Notes under the pieces: generated by a model
The model's database searches: none
The model's input: the letters and a program-made list of their open reading frames with translations, nothing else
Told to the model about the DNA's origin: nothing
Part shown: piece after piece, positions 21,786 through 34,439 of the stretch
How positions within the stretch are numbered: position 1 is the stretch's first letter
Layout of the letters: the number at the start of each line of letters is the position of its first letter
Made by a program: the position numbers and the translations under genes
Assembly: GCA_030295235.1 (NCBI GenBank)
Contig: AP026164.1
Location: forward strand, 1,178,001-1,242,000
Length of the DNA stretch: 64,000 nucleotides
Direction: 5' to 3'
Origin: Fistulifera solaris
Lineage: Eukaryota; Bacillariophyta; Bacillariophyceae; Naviculales; Stauroneidaceae

Positions 21786-22455
21786 AAAATAATGGATGAT
21801 GCCTTTGTTCGTAGTTACTCCTACAGGGTTTTGTAAAACAATCGTCAACCAAAAGAAAACAACAGAAAATACAAAACAGAAAACGGACGTCTGCGGGTCA
21901 TGACTCATGACTGAAACCAGTCGTAGGAAAATACGGACAAAACTTTGATTTGAGACGATTGTGAGTACAAGTAAAGCTATCAGTAATCAATCGAGGGGTG
22001 CATGGTTTATCGCCTCTATCGAGGGATGCATTGCAAATTCTGCCAAGGATAAATTATCGATTATGGATTGCCAAGATCTAAACGGCTCTTCAGTAAAACA
22101 TATTAAGAAGGGAAAAATCATGATTCATGACTGAACTTAAGTAATTCAGTCGTGACGAAAGGTTGCCTACACCTGGGCCTATACTACATCAAATCAATAG
22201 TCAATAAACCTTACGGAAATAAAATGAGTCGCAATAATTTGCAAAACAAATGATGCTGATGGTAATTCATTGCAACAACAAAAACTACTTAGTTATGTCG
22301 GTAACTGTCTGATTCGAGTAATGAATGATGATTCATTCATCGGGGTAGGACGTAAGCTTAACAAAATCTAGCCATCGTTTTAATCGAGGTACATAATAGA
22401 CTAAGGGATGGTTACAATCTGAGGCAAGTGAAGCAAAAGTCAAACGCTATTGTCA
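21786..22455. other. intergenic
   Basis: AT-rich and non-coding. It holds an ATGACTCATGACT motif at 21900-21912 and a related ATGATTCATGACT near 22120-22132. Confidence 0.45.
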
Positions 22456-23617
22456 CTATCTAATACCTTGATTTTTATTACCATTGTATAAGTGGTAATT
22501 GGTGAAGTTGAGCACTGGATTCAAATAGTCTTCTGCGTAGTACATTTCAATAGCTTCTTCTAGCTCTGCTGAAGAGATCTTTTCTTTGAGTTTATCATGA
22601 GCATTTGTAGCATGGTGGCGACCAACTCCTCCAGCTTTTGTCTGGAAGATGGAGTTGTTGCCGCCTTTTCCCCAGCCGGATGCCCCATATCTTTGCCAAG
22701 CCCCAATTTGTCGTAAAAGACGCTTTGCGTCGTCTGCTAGGTTTTCCATACGCCCAACAAAATTGATGTGAGACCAATATTTATCGTCTATCCTTTTCGC
22801 CTGGGGACTTTGCGAGAAAGTATACAATATGTTAGGCGAAAGATAGTGCGAATGACGAGATGTCAACATGGTCAACGAACCTCCAATGCGAATTATCGCA
22901 TTTCATGGCAACACGTAAGAAGCTTTCCAGCGATCTACTGGCATCTCGGATGCAGTCTTCACTTTACCACAACACTTTTCGCGCATGTAGTTGGGATTGC
23001 CCACGCCCTTGTCGAGATACGCCGACACAAGTCTTTTCTTTTGGATCGCGCACAAAGATAGCCCTTGTCCACTCGGGTGAAGTCATGATCTCGTTTGCCT
23101 TTTCAAGCGGAAAGTCGTATAGGTATTTCAGTCCATTTGTCTGGGGGTTCCAAGGTAGCATGTTAACATACTCTTCCGTTGCCCAGTTGGAGTAGCCCAT
23201 TATTCTACGAAATAACTGTTTCCAGGTTGTGCAGCCGACCTTTGGTATAGTGAAGAAGGCGAGCTTATAACGTTCGATGATAATGGGTGCTGCGTCCCAG
23301 TCATCATTCTCGTAAATCCAGTCACCATATTCTACCAGGCTCTTGAGCGGTTCCGGCGGGTTTACGATTTCATCATTAGGTATGCTCGAGCCCGATGTAC
23401 TTTGCAGGTTTTCGTCGAGATGAATATTTTGAATCACCTCAATGTAATCCTGCGGACGCTCATCAGTTTCCAGTGAGTCGACTGATAGCAGAAGCCCTTG
23501 GTAATTGGAGTAAACAGACACGACGACAATTGTCAAAAGCACGATGATTGCAACAAGAAAAGACTTCCACAAAGATGAACGAGAGCTTCGCGGCGAAGCT
23601 GGTGGTGAAAGCGACAT
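22456..23617 (-). CDS. Golgi-type sulfotransferase, paralogue of 36399-37388, with two offsetting frame breaks
   Basis: Exons 22881-23617 and 22456-22807 (73-nt intron) give 362 residues. The protein is type II: a short N-terminus, a signal anchor (FLVAIIVLLTIVVVSVY), then a sulfotransferase domain. The PAPS-binding 5' loop is FFTIPKVGCTTWKQLFRR and the 3' motif begins FVRDPKE. The frame changes near 23034 (an extra A in the coding strand) and is restored near 22960. Read across both, the sequence continues VSAYLDKGVGNPNYMREKCC and keeps matching the intact paralogue. The two shifts cancel, giving a whole number of codons. Likely role: sulfation of a polysaccharide or glycan in the Golgi. The start could also be Met 23650. 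Confidence 0.75.
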
Positions 23618-24402
23618 GAAGGGAATTATGTTTGGACTTGAAAGATGCACGTGTCGAACGCAATATCATTCAAAGCGGGGTACTTTATTAGTAATTGATG
23701 ACAAATCTTATGTTGTATTTTGCCGCTCGCATTTGTAAAAAACGTTTGTTCATGCTCATTCTTTTCAAATCTGTGACAAAACTTGTTCCGGATAACGGTA
23801 CGAATATCTATTACGAGTTCGGGCTTCCATGTCAGTAAATGCAATCCATCTTTACCGGTCACTTAAAACGGACACATGAACACTTTAAACATCAGAGAGC
23901 GACTGCGACACGTTGGGTTTTCAGTTTGACACTAAAAATTTCTGTACCCAAATTAACTCTAGACTTGCACTACCGAAAACCATACTACGGTAGATGACAG
24001 ATGACACAAGACACAACAACATGGGATTCCTATTCGGGATTTATTGAGTCATGACTGCCATAGCTAGATTACCAGGTACGGTACCGGTACATACTATGTA
24101 GTCACACCCGTTTTCACCTTATGAGTAGATCAGTGAAGATTGAAGCTATGGTCATGGTCTCTACTAGATAATCTCATAGGAGTAACACGGTTGCTCTAGA
24201 TGAAACATTGAAAGTTACTGCGGAATTTGCCATTAACAATAACACTTCCTGCAACAATTGTAAGCTGGCCGGTCTTTTCTTTCCAATAAAAAGAAAGTAT
24301 TGCTCTCTTAGAAATAATTTTTATGAACCATTTAAATGCGCGAATGTGGTTCAGTTTGATCGCTTCATCTCGCATTCGCCTACTACTAAGTAACAACGCA
24401 AT
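23618..24402. promoter_or_regulatory. intergenic
   Basis: Upstream region of the sulfotransferase and 3' flank of the LRAT-like gene. A GGTACGGTACCGGTAC cluster lies at 24075-24090 and a GAGTCATGACT motif at 24046-24056. No gene seen. Confidence 0.45.
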
Positions 24403-25541
24403 TTATCGAAGCTCTCCTTTTCTGCGCCACCATCGCTGCAAAATAATAGCCGCGGTATACTCTCGAAATCTCTGATTCAAAAAGTCGGTTCGATCACGCC
24501 ATTTGTTGTTCGAGGATTGCAGTAAGAGCGCTGTAGCCCCAACCGCTAAAATACCGACAACAGGAATCCAAGGAGCAGCGGCTAGAAGCGACACTTGAGT
24601 AGTTAACCCTGCCACGCCGAGTAAACCTTCGGCTGGGATTGTAAGAGGCAAAGCTGCAGCTATACCAGTGGCGGCCAAAGCCACGCCAGCTTTCTTCACT
24701 GCAGCGTCCAGTAAGACTGACGCCACTTGTGTGGTAGCCCAAACACCTGTTTTGCACCATACAGCTACACACTCGCAGTTGGCTTCCAACAACTCGTAGT
24801 CGGGTAGAACATGAGGATTCCTCACGAGAAAATCAACACGCGCGAGAACGACACGGCGGCAATCACAAAATGCAGAGGTACGAGTTCCGGGGGTGAAGCT
24901 TGACAAAGATCGGTGGGAGCCCCATACTCCACGACGTGCCATTCTTCCGAGTCGAATTCTGATACTCGAAGGCCTCTGATTTCGACTGCGTCGTGTTCTT
25001 TCGGTAGTGAGAGCTGAGACAGTGACGAGCTAGTGAGAGATGTTGGCAATGCGATCGTATTGGAATTGTTTGTGAAGTCGGCGATTTTGAGAATAATCCC
25101 GTCCTGCGGTGCCTTCCGAATATCGAGTAGAATTCCATGGTGCTGATAGTCGAGGACCCCGGCTTTGCAATGCATATAGATATGATCTCCTGGAACAAAA
25201 GTTTTTGCTTTCCTTCTTAATTGCCCATTTACTTTAGAAACGATTCTCCAGTTCACCATTTCGTCTTTTTCTTTGTTCATTTCTGTTAACAAGGAAGACG
25301 ACGAGGCTTCAGGGCAATTGTGGCGGCGGGTTGATGGATCGACCGTTCCCTCAATACTTGCGAGACCATCTTTGTGTGTATTGGCGTGATTCGATTGTTG
25401 AAGTATCTCCCATGGATCAAAAGATGCAACGTTGGCCGGGCTCTCTCGATGACTGACTAGTGTGATCGCATCCATCGTCGCGTCACTTTTTTCGTCAGGC
25501 AAATCCTCCCAGCATTCGGGGTCATCATCGTCGCAAGTCAT
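24403..25541 (-). CDS. LRAT/NC-domain protein, one frame break
   Basis: About 379 residues across one frame change near 24850-24860. The N-terminal 110 residues are acidic and disordered (MTCDDDDPECWEDLPDEKSD). The LRAT domain follows: FVPGDHIYMHCKAGVLDYQHHGILLD contains the His box, WHVVEYGAP and SPPE come next, and YELLEANCECVAVWCKTG has the catalytic-Cys NCE motif. The order and spacing match plant NC/LRAT proteins (thiol acyltransferase or lipid-modifying fold). The C-terminal region has hydrophobic segments (LAATGIAAALPLTIPAEGLL; LLAAAPWIPVVGILAVGATA), suggesting membrane association. The usual NCEH reads NCEC here. Function by inference: acyl transfer or phospholipid processing at a membrane. 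Confidence 0.7.
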
Positions 25542-25855
25542 TTGCTTTATTATAACACCGCTACCTCCTACGTCTATCTTCTCAGTGGCAAGAAAATTGA
25601 TGAGCGGGGACGCTGATCAATTATACTACCTGGTACCACCCTATTCCTGCGATACAACGAAATACTTACACGATCAATTTCGTTCCCTGACGTCTCATCG
25701 TCTGCACCGCGATTAAGCTGCACAATAAAACGACGATGGGATGATTCAGGCTCGGGAATGAAGTTTTTGTGAGTCGTGTTGCGGCTATCTCAGATTAAAA
25801 CGGAGTTACTTCATATGGTAGGATTGCATTTAAACAGCAACCGGGAGGAAAATAA

Positions 25856-28800
25856 TTATGCGTATACATAGTCAACTTTGGCGTCATTTGTACCTTCAGG
25901 GTACTTCCATGCGCCACGCTTTCCTTGTCGCGAGTTCCCTCGTTCCTTTTCTTCCAAGCGGATCAGTCTTAATCGCTGTTGCCTATTCTGGTAAATGTAC
26001 CAGATTACGCCAACCACCATGACAATAGAGATGCTAATCCAAGCGACCAAATTGAGAACGAACTTGTTGTACGGCACATTGTTTACTTCGTTATCGGCGT
26101 TGGCGCTCCAAGCTGTCTCGATAAAGACATTGATGCACATTAAAATGGCATCAAACGTACCATGCAGAATGAGAGCAGGAAAAACGATTCGTCCAACGCC
26201 GATACGATGGCCATTATCTCTATCGTGTTCGACGAATTTTCGTATCATGTTTATGCTTTGCATAGCTGCAGCAAGAGCATGGATTGGGAAAATAGATCGA
26301 AAGAAAAGTACAATCCATTCTTCCATGATCTCCTCCTTCCCGTGCGACTGACCGGGACCACCAAAAACGAACACATATAAACAGCTTTCCGCGCATGCAA
26401 ACCCGACAGCGACGCTAATTATTGCGGTGGTAATTGCCATTGCCCTTTGTCGGTGAGTTCGAATATCGTTCTCGTCTTCGTCGAACTCAGTCTCGGTGGT
26501 ACCAGTTGAACGAAGGAGGTTATCTTCGGTGGCCTTGACCTTCTTTGCTTTATCATCGTTACTTTGAATTAACTCCTGAACTTGATGTGAAGCAAAGGGT
26601 ACTTAACAAGGTCGCCGTCGATTGCGCCAGCATCATCTTCCTGACGTTGTAATCCGGTGAGAAACACCAAGTCCGGGTGTTCGACAGCGCGAAACGTGTA
26701 GTACTTGCACAGTTCCTCCACTGATGCGGCAATTACATAGGCATTGAAAAACTCGCTCAATATCCAAATCATTCTCCGATGGTCATCGACCCAGTTAGCG
26801 AACACATCACTAGTGACGTAAAGCACCAATTCTCCAAACAGCACCAGGTGGACAAGCAAGCCCTCCAATAAAACTGCTACCGGCAGCGCAACCAAAAACC
26901 CCGCAGCGAAAAATTTGATGACGGCGTCCAGACTGAGGTCGCTTTTGTGAAAGAGCCAATGAACAACGAATATAATTAGAAAACTTTGGGCGAACGTTGC
27001 ACCAAGTATCACAGCGTCTTGCCATGAAAAGGCAGCTAGTGGATTGAAGAAAATCGCGGCAACAAGAGCAGAGGACGACAGCAGAAAGCCGACAAGGATA
27101 TAGCGGCTTAGCTTCGACAACGCTTGAAAGTGAGGACTGATTCCGCGCAGTCTTTTCGAATATCCTTTCCATCCTTTTCGAAGATCATTTACTTGTTTTT
27201 GATATTCATGAAACGGCTGGTGCGTAATGAAGTCTATCCTTTGGTAACGCGGAGGTAAAAGGAGACGCATTTCCCGTGCTTCCTGAGCAAGTGCGCAAAT
27301 GGATAGGCACTGGCACCAGCATTTACACAACGCTCCACAACATATCGACATCAAACAGTTGAATCCTCTAGCAACGCAGTCTTCATGGTGAGCTTTTTTC
27401 TTGCGACGAACAATACCCTCGTCTGCCACCTCTATGTGCTCGTTAAAAGAACCATCAATTGTATCATCGATGGGATAGCAGCCGAACAGTGTGTGACTGC
27501 AAGCTCCTTCGTATTGGTCTTCGAGTGCGCCATCTAACGCTACGCGTCGTGTCGTAGCCTCGTCGGAAGAGGCGTAATACAAGTGATCTTCTTGGGCTCT
27601 TGCTCTCACAACATAAAACCGTGTTCTCATTCTTCGGCGTCGGCCCAACAATCCTAAGAAAATCAGGAAAAATATGAATATTCCAAGTCGAGCGTGCGAA
27701 CCAGTCTCTTGTTCCCCTAACGCACTAGGCTTGGGCTGTTTAGCGTAGTTCTGCCCTGCGTCATCGTTTGTGTCGTCGCGTGTATCGTCATTATTTACAC
27801 CCGCATCATCGTTGTTCGCATTCGCATCATCATTATAGGCGGCATCGTCGCCGTCTACGCCATAATCTTCAGTACGTCTTCGCTGTTGCCAATCTCGACG
27901 ACTTTCCTCCTGCACTTTATCGTAAATGGCGTACTCGTCGCGTACAAAATCAAGAAGGGGTCGCCAAATAGTTTCATGGCAATCGCGAATTTTGAATATC
28001 CCATTCACGGGATAAGCCGTCCTCTCTTGAGTCGATCTGTTCTGAGTGGCCTTGTAAGATCTTAAACGGCGCTGATCATCATCGTTGTCTCGAGCATTGT
28101 TGTAGTAGCGATTATTGTTGTTGTTTTGAAGGTAGTCGTCCCACCATTGCTCCTCTACGTCTTCACCCTCATCACCGCCATCTTGACTAACGGCATTGTT
28201 GTTGCCGTTACTTCTATTGCCTTTATCATTGTAAAAATCATAGCCGGACATATAATTCCCAGCAATTCCATTCCCCGTGCCGAATCCAAAGACAAGGAAC
28301 GTGGAAAACATAAGGAGCATTGTCACTAGCAAGGCGTACGCCATTAAGCGACTGGGTTGTCGCTTCTTATTGGCTTTGCCCCAACCTCTTCTTTCGTTAC
28401 GAAGCTCAAGTAAGTACTCCGTCCTATTCGAGAGAAGCAGACCAAAACAACCTATACTCGCGCAAACAAGCGGTTCATCCAAGAATAAAGATCGAATGCT
28501 GGTCGAAAAGCCCCGATATCGCAGTACAGGTGTAACGTCCGCCGTCGTAGACTGAGATCGGAATGACTCGATGTGATCATCATCCTCGTCTTCGTCGTCG
28601 TCGGACACATACGACTCGTCGGACTGTTCTTCTTTGTCCGTGCTGTATACGCTGTGATTGGATTGTTCTCTTTCCCGGTTGCCCGTTCTTGAGTGACTGG
28701 TCTCCGAACTAAAATGCTGGCTCATTTCGTTCTCGGAATGGGACTTGCTTTGCCGAAATAACGTAGAAATTTTTCCTGTTAAGCCTACTTTTGGCTTGGG

Positions 28801-28932
28801 AGGTTCCATGACAAAGTCTGCGGTCGGAGCGACAGATTCTCGGGCAACAGCACGACTGTCGAGAGCCGGAGGTACGTAAGATCCGGTGCCCTTATCATCG
28901 GGGCCACTTCGAGCGGTTGGCTTGGTTGCCAT
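25856..28932 (-). CDS. PrsW-type intramembrane protease-like protein with long acidic N-terminus, one frame break
   Basis: About 1025 residues, reading across a one-base frame change near 26600 (LVK then VPFASHQVQELIQ). The first 480 residues are largely disordered, with acidic Asp/Asn-rich runs. They include one membrane segment (LMAYALLVTMLLMFSTFLVF) and a second near GIFIFFLIFLGLLG. A Cys-rich patch follows (CLMSICCGALCKCWCQC). The C-terminal 450 residues form a polytopic membrane domain with PrsW-family motifs: VEELCKYY (EExxK), GFACAESCLYV, FPIHALAAAMQS and LHGTFDA. Bacterial PrsW cleaves membrane anti-sigma factors; the eukaryotic substrate is unknown. All putative catalytic Glu and His residues are present. 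Confidence 0.8.
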
Positions 28933-29745
28933 ATTTTAATAGAAGAAAAGATTGTTTTAGCTGTTCGTGAAAGACGTGCTGTTTACTGAATCAAGTGCTA
29001 TTTTCTGATTCAAAGAAATAATGAGGAATGATATTCATTCCTTGTCAAGAGTAATGATCATGTTGTGCATCAATGGGCATTTTTGCCTGCCCTACAACAT
29101 CATGGCGGGAGGCGTGCACGGTGCAAGTGCTCTTCGCAGCATTCATTGACAGGCGATAGGTGGAGTTTCTGCGATTACGAATCGATCTCCGTTCAAACAT
29201 CTCAACGTCTTTCTACTCTTGCGTAGTACCTATCAGTATCAATAATTGCGCACGATTTCCTATTCAAAAAGCTATGCTTAGTACTTTAAAGCCAAAATTT
29301 TGTTCCGAATTCCGTTCCCAAATTCCAATGCACGATTTTTCTAAAAGGTGATTCTGAACTCTATAACATATAGTATTGGGTACCAGTAAGTCAGTCTCTG
29401 AAAGCACTTCCGAGATGTCATCTGCCACCTTCCCCCACCGCAGTTCACACGCACAGCACCACCCAGACCCAGCCGTAGCCAGTCCTTCGACCCTTCAACC
29501 ATGTGACATGTGAAGAGCCGTTCCTGACGACAAAAGAACGATAATCCGTGGCTGATAGCCGTATTTCTATTGAATGCATGTCTACAACTTGCTCGAGGAA
29601 CAGAATAGGACACGAAACAGAGAAAAGGCATGGCTCCCAAGCGCTGTAAAATGCGGAAGCGCTAAAGAGCGCTGTGGCTGTGAGTGCGAAGAGAAAAGAA
29701 CCCGATGGCAGCGACCAGCAAGAATCACAAATTGTCGCTTCTGAT
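28933..29745. promoter_or_regulatory. divergent spacer between PrsW-like and zinc-finger/KH genes
   Basis: About 800 nt, probably two promoters. An ATG at 29630 opens MAPKRCKMRKR and then stops. Its basic sequence could be the true start of the downstream protein if a base is missing near 29665. A GGGTACC motif lies at 29378. Confidence 0.4.
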
Positions 29746-32700
29746 ATGAATTGCTCCAATACATGTGCCAGAAACATTGCCCAAAACGAAATTGATGACG
29801 GCGATTCGTCCTCAGATGGTTGTTTGCACTGTCGAAAAGTAGCGGAGGATGGCGATGTGCAAGTCAGATGCTATGATTGCTGCAAATACATATGCAGCGA
29901 GTGCCACTGGTGTCATGAATTTCAAGCGAATCATGAAATTCGAGTTTGTGATCGCTGCGATGCATTTTATTGTCGACATTGCGATGAGATGGATCAGTGT
30001 GATGATTGTGGGGAAGTTGTTTGCGCGTCTTGCAGTACTCTTTTGTCTTGCAAGTTTTGCGGTGGGGGGCTTTGTGAAGAGTGTGCTACTGCTTGCGGTC
30101 GGTAAGTGTAGAGCTCGTGTACGGTTTGCGATTCGTTGATTGAAATTTACTTATTCTATTGTTTCAGCTGCGGGATTGTGTTGTGCAACCGCGATGCGAA
30201 ATTTGCTGTAGACTGTGACACTTGTCGATTATCCTATTGCTTGGTTTGTTTGGCTAGTGGAGGGAAGGATCCTTGCGTGCGTTGCGGGCACAGACCATCG
30301 AAACGCATGGAGCAGTTAGTGCATCTTCGTCTCAAAAGTATTTACAAAGCATTTAAGCAGAGCAGCACGAGTCCCACGCTGACCTCGGCTGTAAGCGTTA
30401 CTGGCCATCATGGAGCCACGATATCCACCGTGGAAAAGCATATCTCGAGAGCGAGAGGTCAAAAGTCAAAAAGCTGGCGGGAGAGAGGCATATCCAATGA
30501 TTTGCAGAATTCGCCATGGGATGATGATGACGGGGATTTTCTGCATGACTGCCCGGTGATACCGCCCGCGACTGATCGCAACCCTTTTTTAGATGCCGAG
30601 GAGAGCGTTGATAGACTCTATAGATACAAGGAAGAGCAGGAGAAAGCTGATGCAGCAGCGGCTGCTTTGTTGGCTGAACTGGAGGAGGAAGAAGAAGCTG
30701 CAAAGTCGAGAAAGAAAAAAAAGAATAAGAAAAAGCAACGTCAAGTCACAGGTCAAGATCATGAAGGAGACGATTTTCAACAAGATTCGAACAATCAGAG
30801 TTTGAAAAAGGCTAGCACGCTAAGTACTCGCGGCCTAGAAAAGCGACCACATGACGCGACGAAGTCAGATGTAAAGTTTGCAGATGATGGTTCACTGAAC
30901 GAAGAGTCGGCTGTACATGAAACTAAGACCCGAGGACAGGATGATATTCCTTTGAAAGATACGACTGATAATCTGGAAAACGAATTGTGGAATCTAGTCG
31001 AAAACTCAGATGTGGATGGCATCAACCAACTTCTGATGTCGATTAGAGGGGTTCCTGGACGCGCTTTGCTTCGAAAGAATGCGAAAAAAGCCTTAAAGCG
31101 TATTCGTATGGATCAAGAGGCAGAATTAGATGATGGGGCTGACGAAGAGTGTGACACTGGAGCTGTTGAAGACGGTGCGCTTTCTGTGGGAGATTTTGTT
31201 GCCAGTGCACTAGAGCCTTCCAGGGAACTTCTTAGCGTAGTTTCCGAGACGCAAGTAAAATCCAGCACGACTACTTTAGGCGCTTCGCGCGGCCGGCCCA
31301 TACAGGCAGGACAGTCATCAGGTAGATGTGAATGTGTTCTTAGTATGTCTCCTCTGATTGTTGGCTGGGTAATTGGCAAAGGCGGTCAGCGTATTCGCGA
31401 TCTGATGGAAGAGAGTGGTGCCCGAATCTGGATTGATCAAGAAAGTGTCGGTCCATCAGAAAATCGTGTTGTATACGTTAGTGGGCAACGGAAAAATGTT
31501 GACGATGCTGTTCATCTAATCAAAGATTTAGTCGGTAAAGCTCCGGTAAGCTCTGCTCAAACCAGGCATAGTGCACCTTCGAGTGACAATCAGGCTGTCG
31601 ATCCCTCAGCTCCTATACCAAGAAGCAACGAGAGCCCTACTAAAGGGCTACCATTAAAGTCTACTGAGAGCGAAGTCAAGTTTGAGCCGTTGAGAGAAAT
31701 AGGCGCGGATCCTTCAAAGCAACAACCGGACGACGTTTCTTCAACAAGGCGCGTTCTAACATGTGATCCGAGATATGTTCCTTTACTGATAGGAAGACGT
31801 GGCTGGGAGATTAAGTCTATTCAAGATAGAAGCAACGCGCAGGTTGATATTGACCAAACTGTTACCCCAAGGCGTATTACGATATCAGGCACAAAAGAAA
31901 GTGTTGCGAAAGCTGCTGAGCTGGTGCAGGATGTCTTAAGGTACCCTACATCACAACTACAAGGACCCACGAACGAAATGGTGCGAATTGAGCAAGTTGA
32001 GAGTGTGGCTTCACCGCCACTTCAACAATCGTACGCGGAGCGCGTGGCAGCTGTAGAAGACGGCAAGCGAAATGTACAAATGCCAGTGGGTCAGGAGAAA
32101 CCGTCATGGCCGAGCAATGTTAATGCGACCCATCAGAAGACAGTTTCTCTTTCTCAAATTGATGTAACGCCGTCGTTAGGTATTTTAAAGAACGATCCAC
32201 GGACGTCACCTCCATCATCCTTGATAATGAACACTGATGCAAAAGTACTGTCTCGGTCTCGTCATCGCTGTCGTCGACTCCAGAGCCCACAATGTCAACG
32301 GTCAAAAGTCCATATGCGCAAAGTTTCCCGCTGCCGTCGAATATGCTTCCGCCAATGAATGGCCAGCTTGGTATAGGTGGCAGCGAGTTGAAGATTGGTG
32401 AAGTGAACCGTGTCAGCCATGCACAACCTGATACTTTGCACCCTTACCACGCTTTCCAACCGTCAGCCCTTTCACCTCGAGTTGCTCACTTCAATCAAAA
32501 TGTTGAACAGCAAAGCGCTATATTTGAACAGAGACATCAATTGGGTCCAGCAGCTGAGGCTAACAACCCTCTGTCATTGTTTCAACTGGGACCACGACAC
32601 GGCTTGAACCATCATCTGCATTCTGGGCTACATCCTTCAGAAGCTCAAAGCTTTCCTTCGCACAATCACAACGGCCTACGTTCTCAGGGTCTTTTTGAGC

Positions 32701-33185
32701 AAACAGGCATTCATGGCCACCAACAAGAATTAGGGCGTTTTGAATCAAGTGAGTTGCCGAACGCGGGTCTGTGGGAACATCCTGTTGAAGCGCCAAACCA
32801 TGTCCCTCAAACAGCCTCGGATCCTGTTGCAGGCTTCCAACTTGATGCAGCGGTCGACTTCCTTCAAAACTCAAACATGCAATATGGCAGTCAAGCAGCA
32901 GTTGGTCCACCTCCTGGACATATCCTTCTTGGTTCGCCTGCTAAGTATGATGCGAGAATTATCGACAGCCTTTTCGCCAGTTCTGGGGAACCAGAATCTT
33001 CTTTACTTCACGGATTTGATGGTCTTTCCATTAATCAAAACGATGCTTCAAATTCGATGTTTGGGCTGTTTGCGACGGGTGGCGCAGGCAATGGCGCTCC
33101 GGCCCCACGTCAAGCTCTCAATGACAGTCATCCTTCCACACAGATTCCGGAAACATTTCCTTCTGGGTTTGCTTGGGATGGATAA
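29746..33185 (+). CDS. Cys-rich zinc-finger plus two KH domains, putative RNA-binding protein, one frame break
   Basis: Exon 1 29746-30101, intron 30102-30167 (GTAAGT...TTCAG), then coding to 33185. The total is about 1124 residues once a one-base change at the A4 run 32241-32244 is bridged. The first 190 residues hold about a dozen C-x2-C pairs (CLHCRKV, CYDCCKYICSEC, CDRCDAFYCRHC, CDDCGEVVCASC, CKFCGGGLCEEC, CVRCGHR), a chain of zinc ribbons or RING-like units. A Glu/Lys coiled segment follows. Two KH domains come next: VGWVIGKGGQRIRDLMEESG and VPLLIGRRGWEIKSIQDRSN, each with the GxxG loop (GKGG; GRRG). The C-terminal third is Gln/His/Pro-rich and disordered. The start is uncertain because the frame is open upstream without an ATG. 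Probable post-transcriptional regulator. Confidence 0.75.
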
Positions 33186-33688
33186 TCAGCTGCTGCGCAT
33201 TTGTTCGATATACACCGGGCCTCTCCGCTATTCTCACCAGTTGGTCCAAGGGAGCGAAGGTTTCTACATCATTATGTCCTCTTTACTGCGAGGGAGGATT
33301 TTATTTTGAACTAAGTAATGCGGCTTATTTATTTCTTCTGTACGCTGTGTATCATGTCGCCATCTATTTTTGATGCCGTCCACAAAGGCAGAGAGAGCGC
33401 TTGCTTGTTTTGCACGAAGCAAATAAACGCTTTTAGTTGACCTTGAAACTTTCAGGCTATCGTTTCCTGGTTCTGGCTTTGGAAAACAAGATATTGCCCA
33501 AGAAAAACAACGTCGTCCTGCAACAGATTTTTCATAAAATTGGTTTATAAGATATTAAAACTGCACATCGAACCTTGGTAGGACGATGAGATTCTCGATT
33601 TCAAATACAAGCGTACAATGAGGTGATAAAGTCGGAAGTTAGAAACGTCCAGATCTTCCTCGGGGGATGTAGGTTCCATATACTTTCA
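33186..33688. other. intergenic
   Basis: 3' flanks of convergent genes. No gene or repeat seen. Confidence 0.5.
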
Positions 33689-34045
33689 TCAATTGAAGGA
33701 CTCAATTGAACTTCCACTAGGGGAGAATCCTGAAGGGTTGCTTGAGTTGATGGAATGCCGAAGAAGCATCTCACGAAGGCGCTCGATTTCGTTTTCGGGC
33801 CTTTCAACAGCCTGCAGTAAGAGACGACGCTTCTCTCGATGCAGCCGTCGCGTCAGGTGCCCAATACTTTCGTCAAGCTTCAACTCAGGCTTTGTTGTTA
33901 ACAAAGACTGGGCCTGCAAGCTTGGCATCATAGGTGCATTTTCCGGGAAGAACCCTTGTAGCGACGAGCTTTCTCTGCGCCGAGAGCGCGGAGTTGTCCG
34001 TCGAACAAAGTCAGGCGTCGTGGGTTCAGAGAAAGGCCTTGACAT
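33689..34045 (-). CDS. small hypothetical protein
   Basis: 118 residues from Met 34045. The N-terminus is basic and Ser/Thr/Pro-rich (FVRRTTPRSRRRESSSL), then comes a predicted amphipathic helix, LDESIGHLTRRLHREKRRLLLQ...RLREMLLRH, and a Ser/Pro tail. An overlapping frame on the other strand is of similar length but less protein-like. No family recognised. The helix suggests dimerisation or protein binding. Confidence 0.45.
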   Translation of the reverse strand: MSRPFSEPTTPDFVRRTTPRSRRRESSSLQGFFPENAPMMPSLQAQSLLTTKPELKLDESIGHLTRRLHREKRRLLLQAVERPENEIERLREMLLRHSINSSNPSGFSPSGSSIESFN

Positions 34046-34439
34046 GGTGATCTAGAGCTATCAGACAGAAGCAATGTGAAGTATTCCGCAATAATGAGGT
34101 GCGGTTATTATGAAGAAGAGGAGGAGTAGATATTTTTGTTGATGTCAAAAGTGTCAATCAAACCTTCCGTCGTTTAACTTTCCAACATACTGTAAAGGAT
34201 AGTTGTTTTACATTAGGTCAGTTAGTGGGCGGTTATGTCGTAAGGTTACCAGGTACGACATAAGCACCTTGCATGAGCTATGAGCTATACCTAGTTCTCT
34301 AGCAACCTAGCAACACGACTATGTCATGTATTTGCTGAGACATGGAAACCTTGATATAAGAGTTAATAGCGTGAGTAACGAAGAAGAATCGTTTGTCTGG
34401 TTAAAATAGAGTAAACCTAAAATATTTCCTAAAAATCAC
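34046..34439. other. intergenic
   Basis: Short spacer with a TTACCAGGTACG motif near 34246-34257. No gene seen. Confidence 0.45.
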
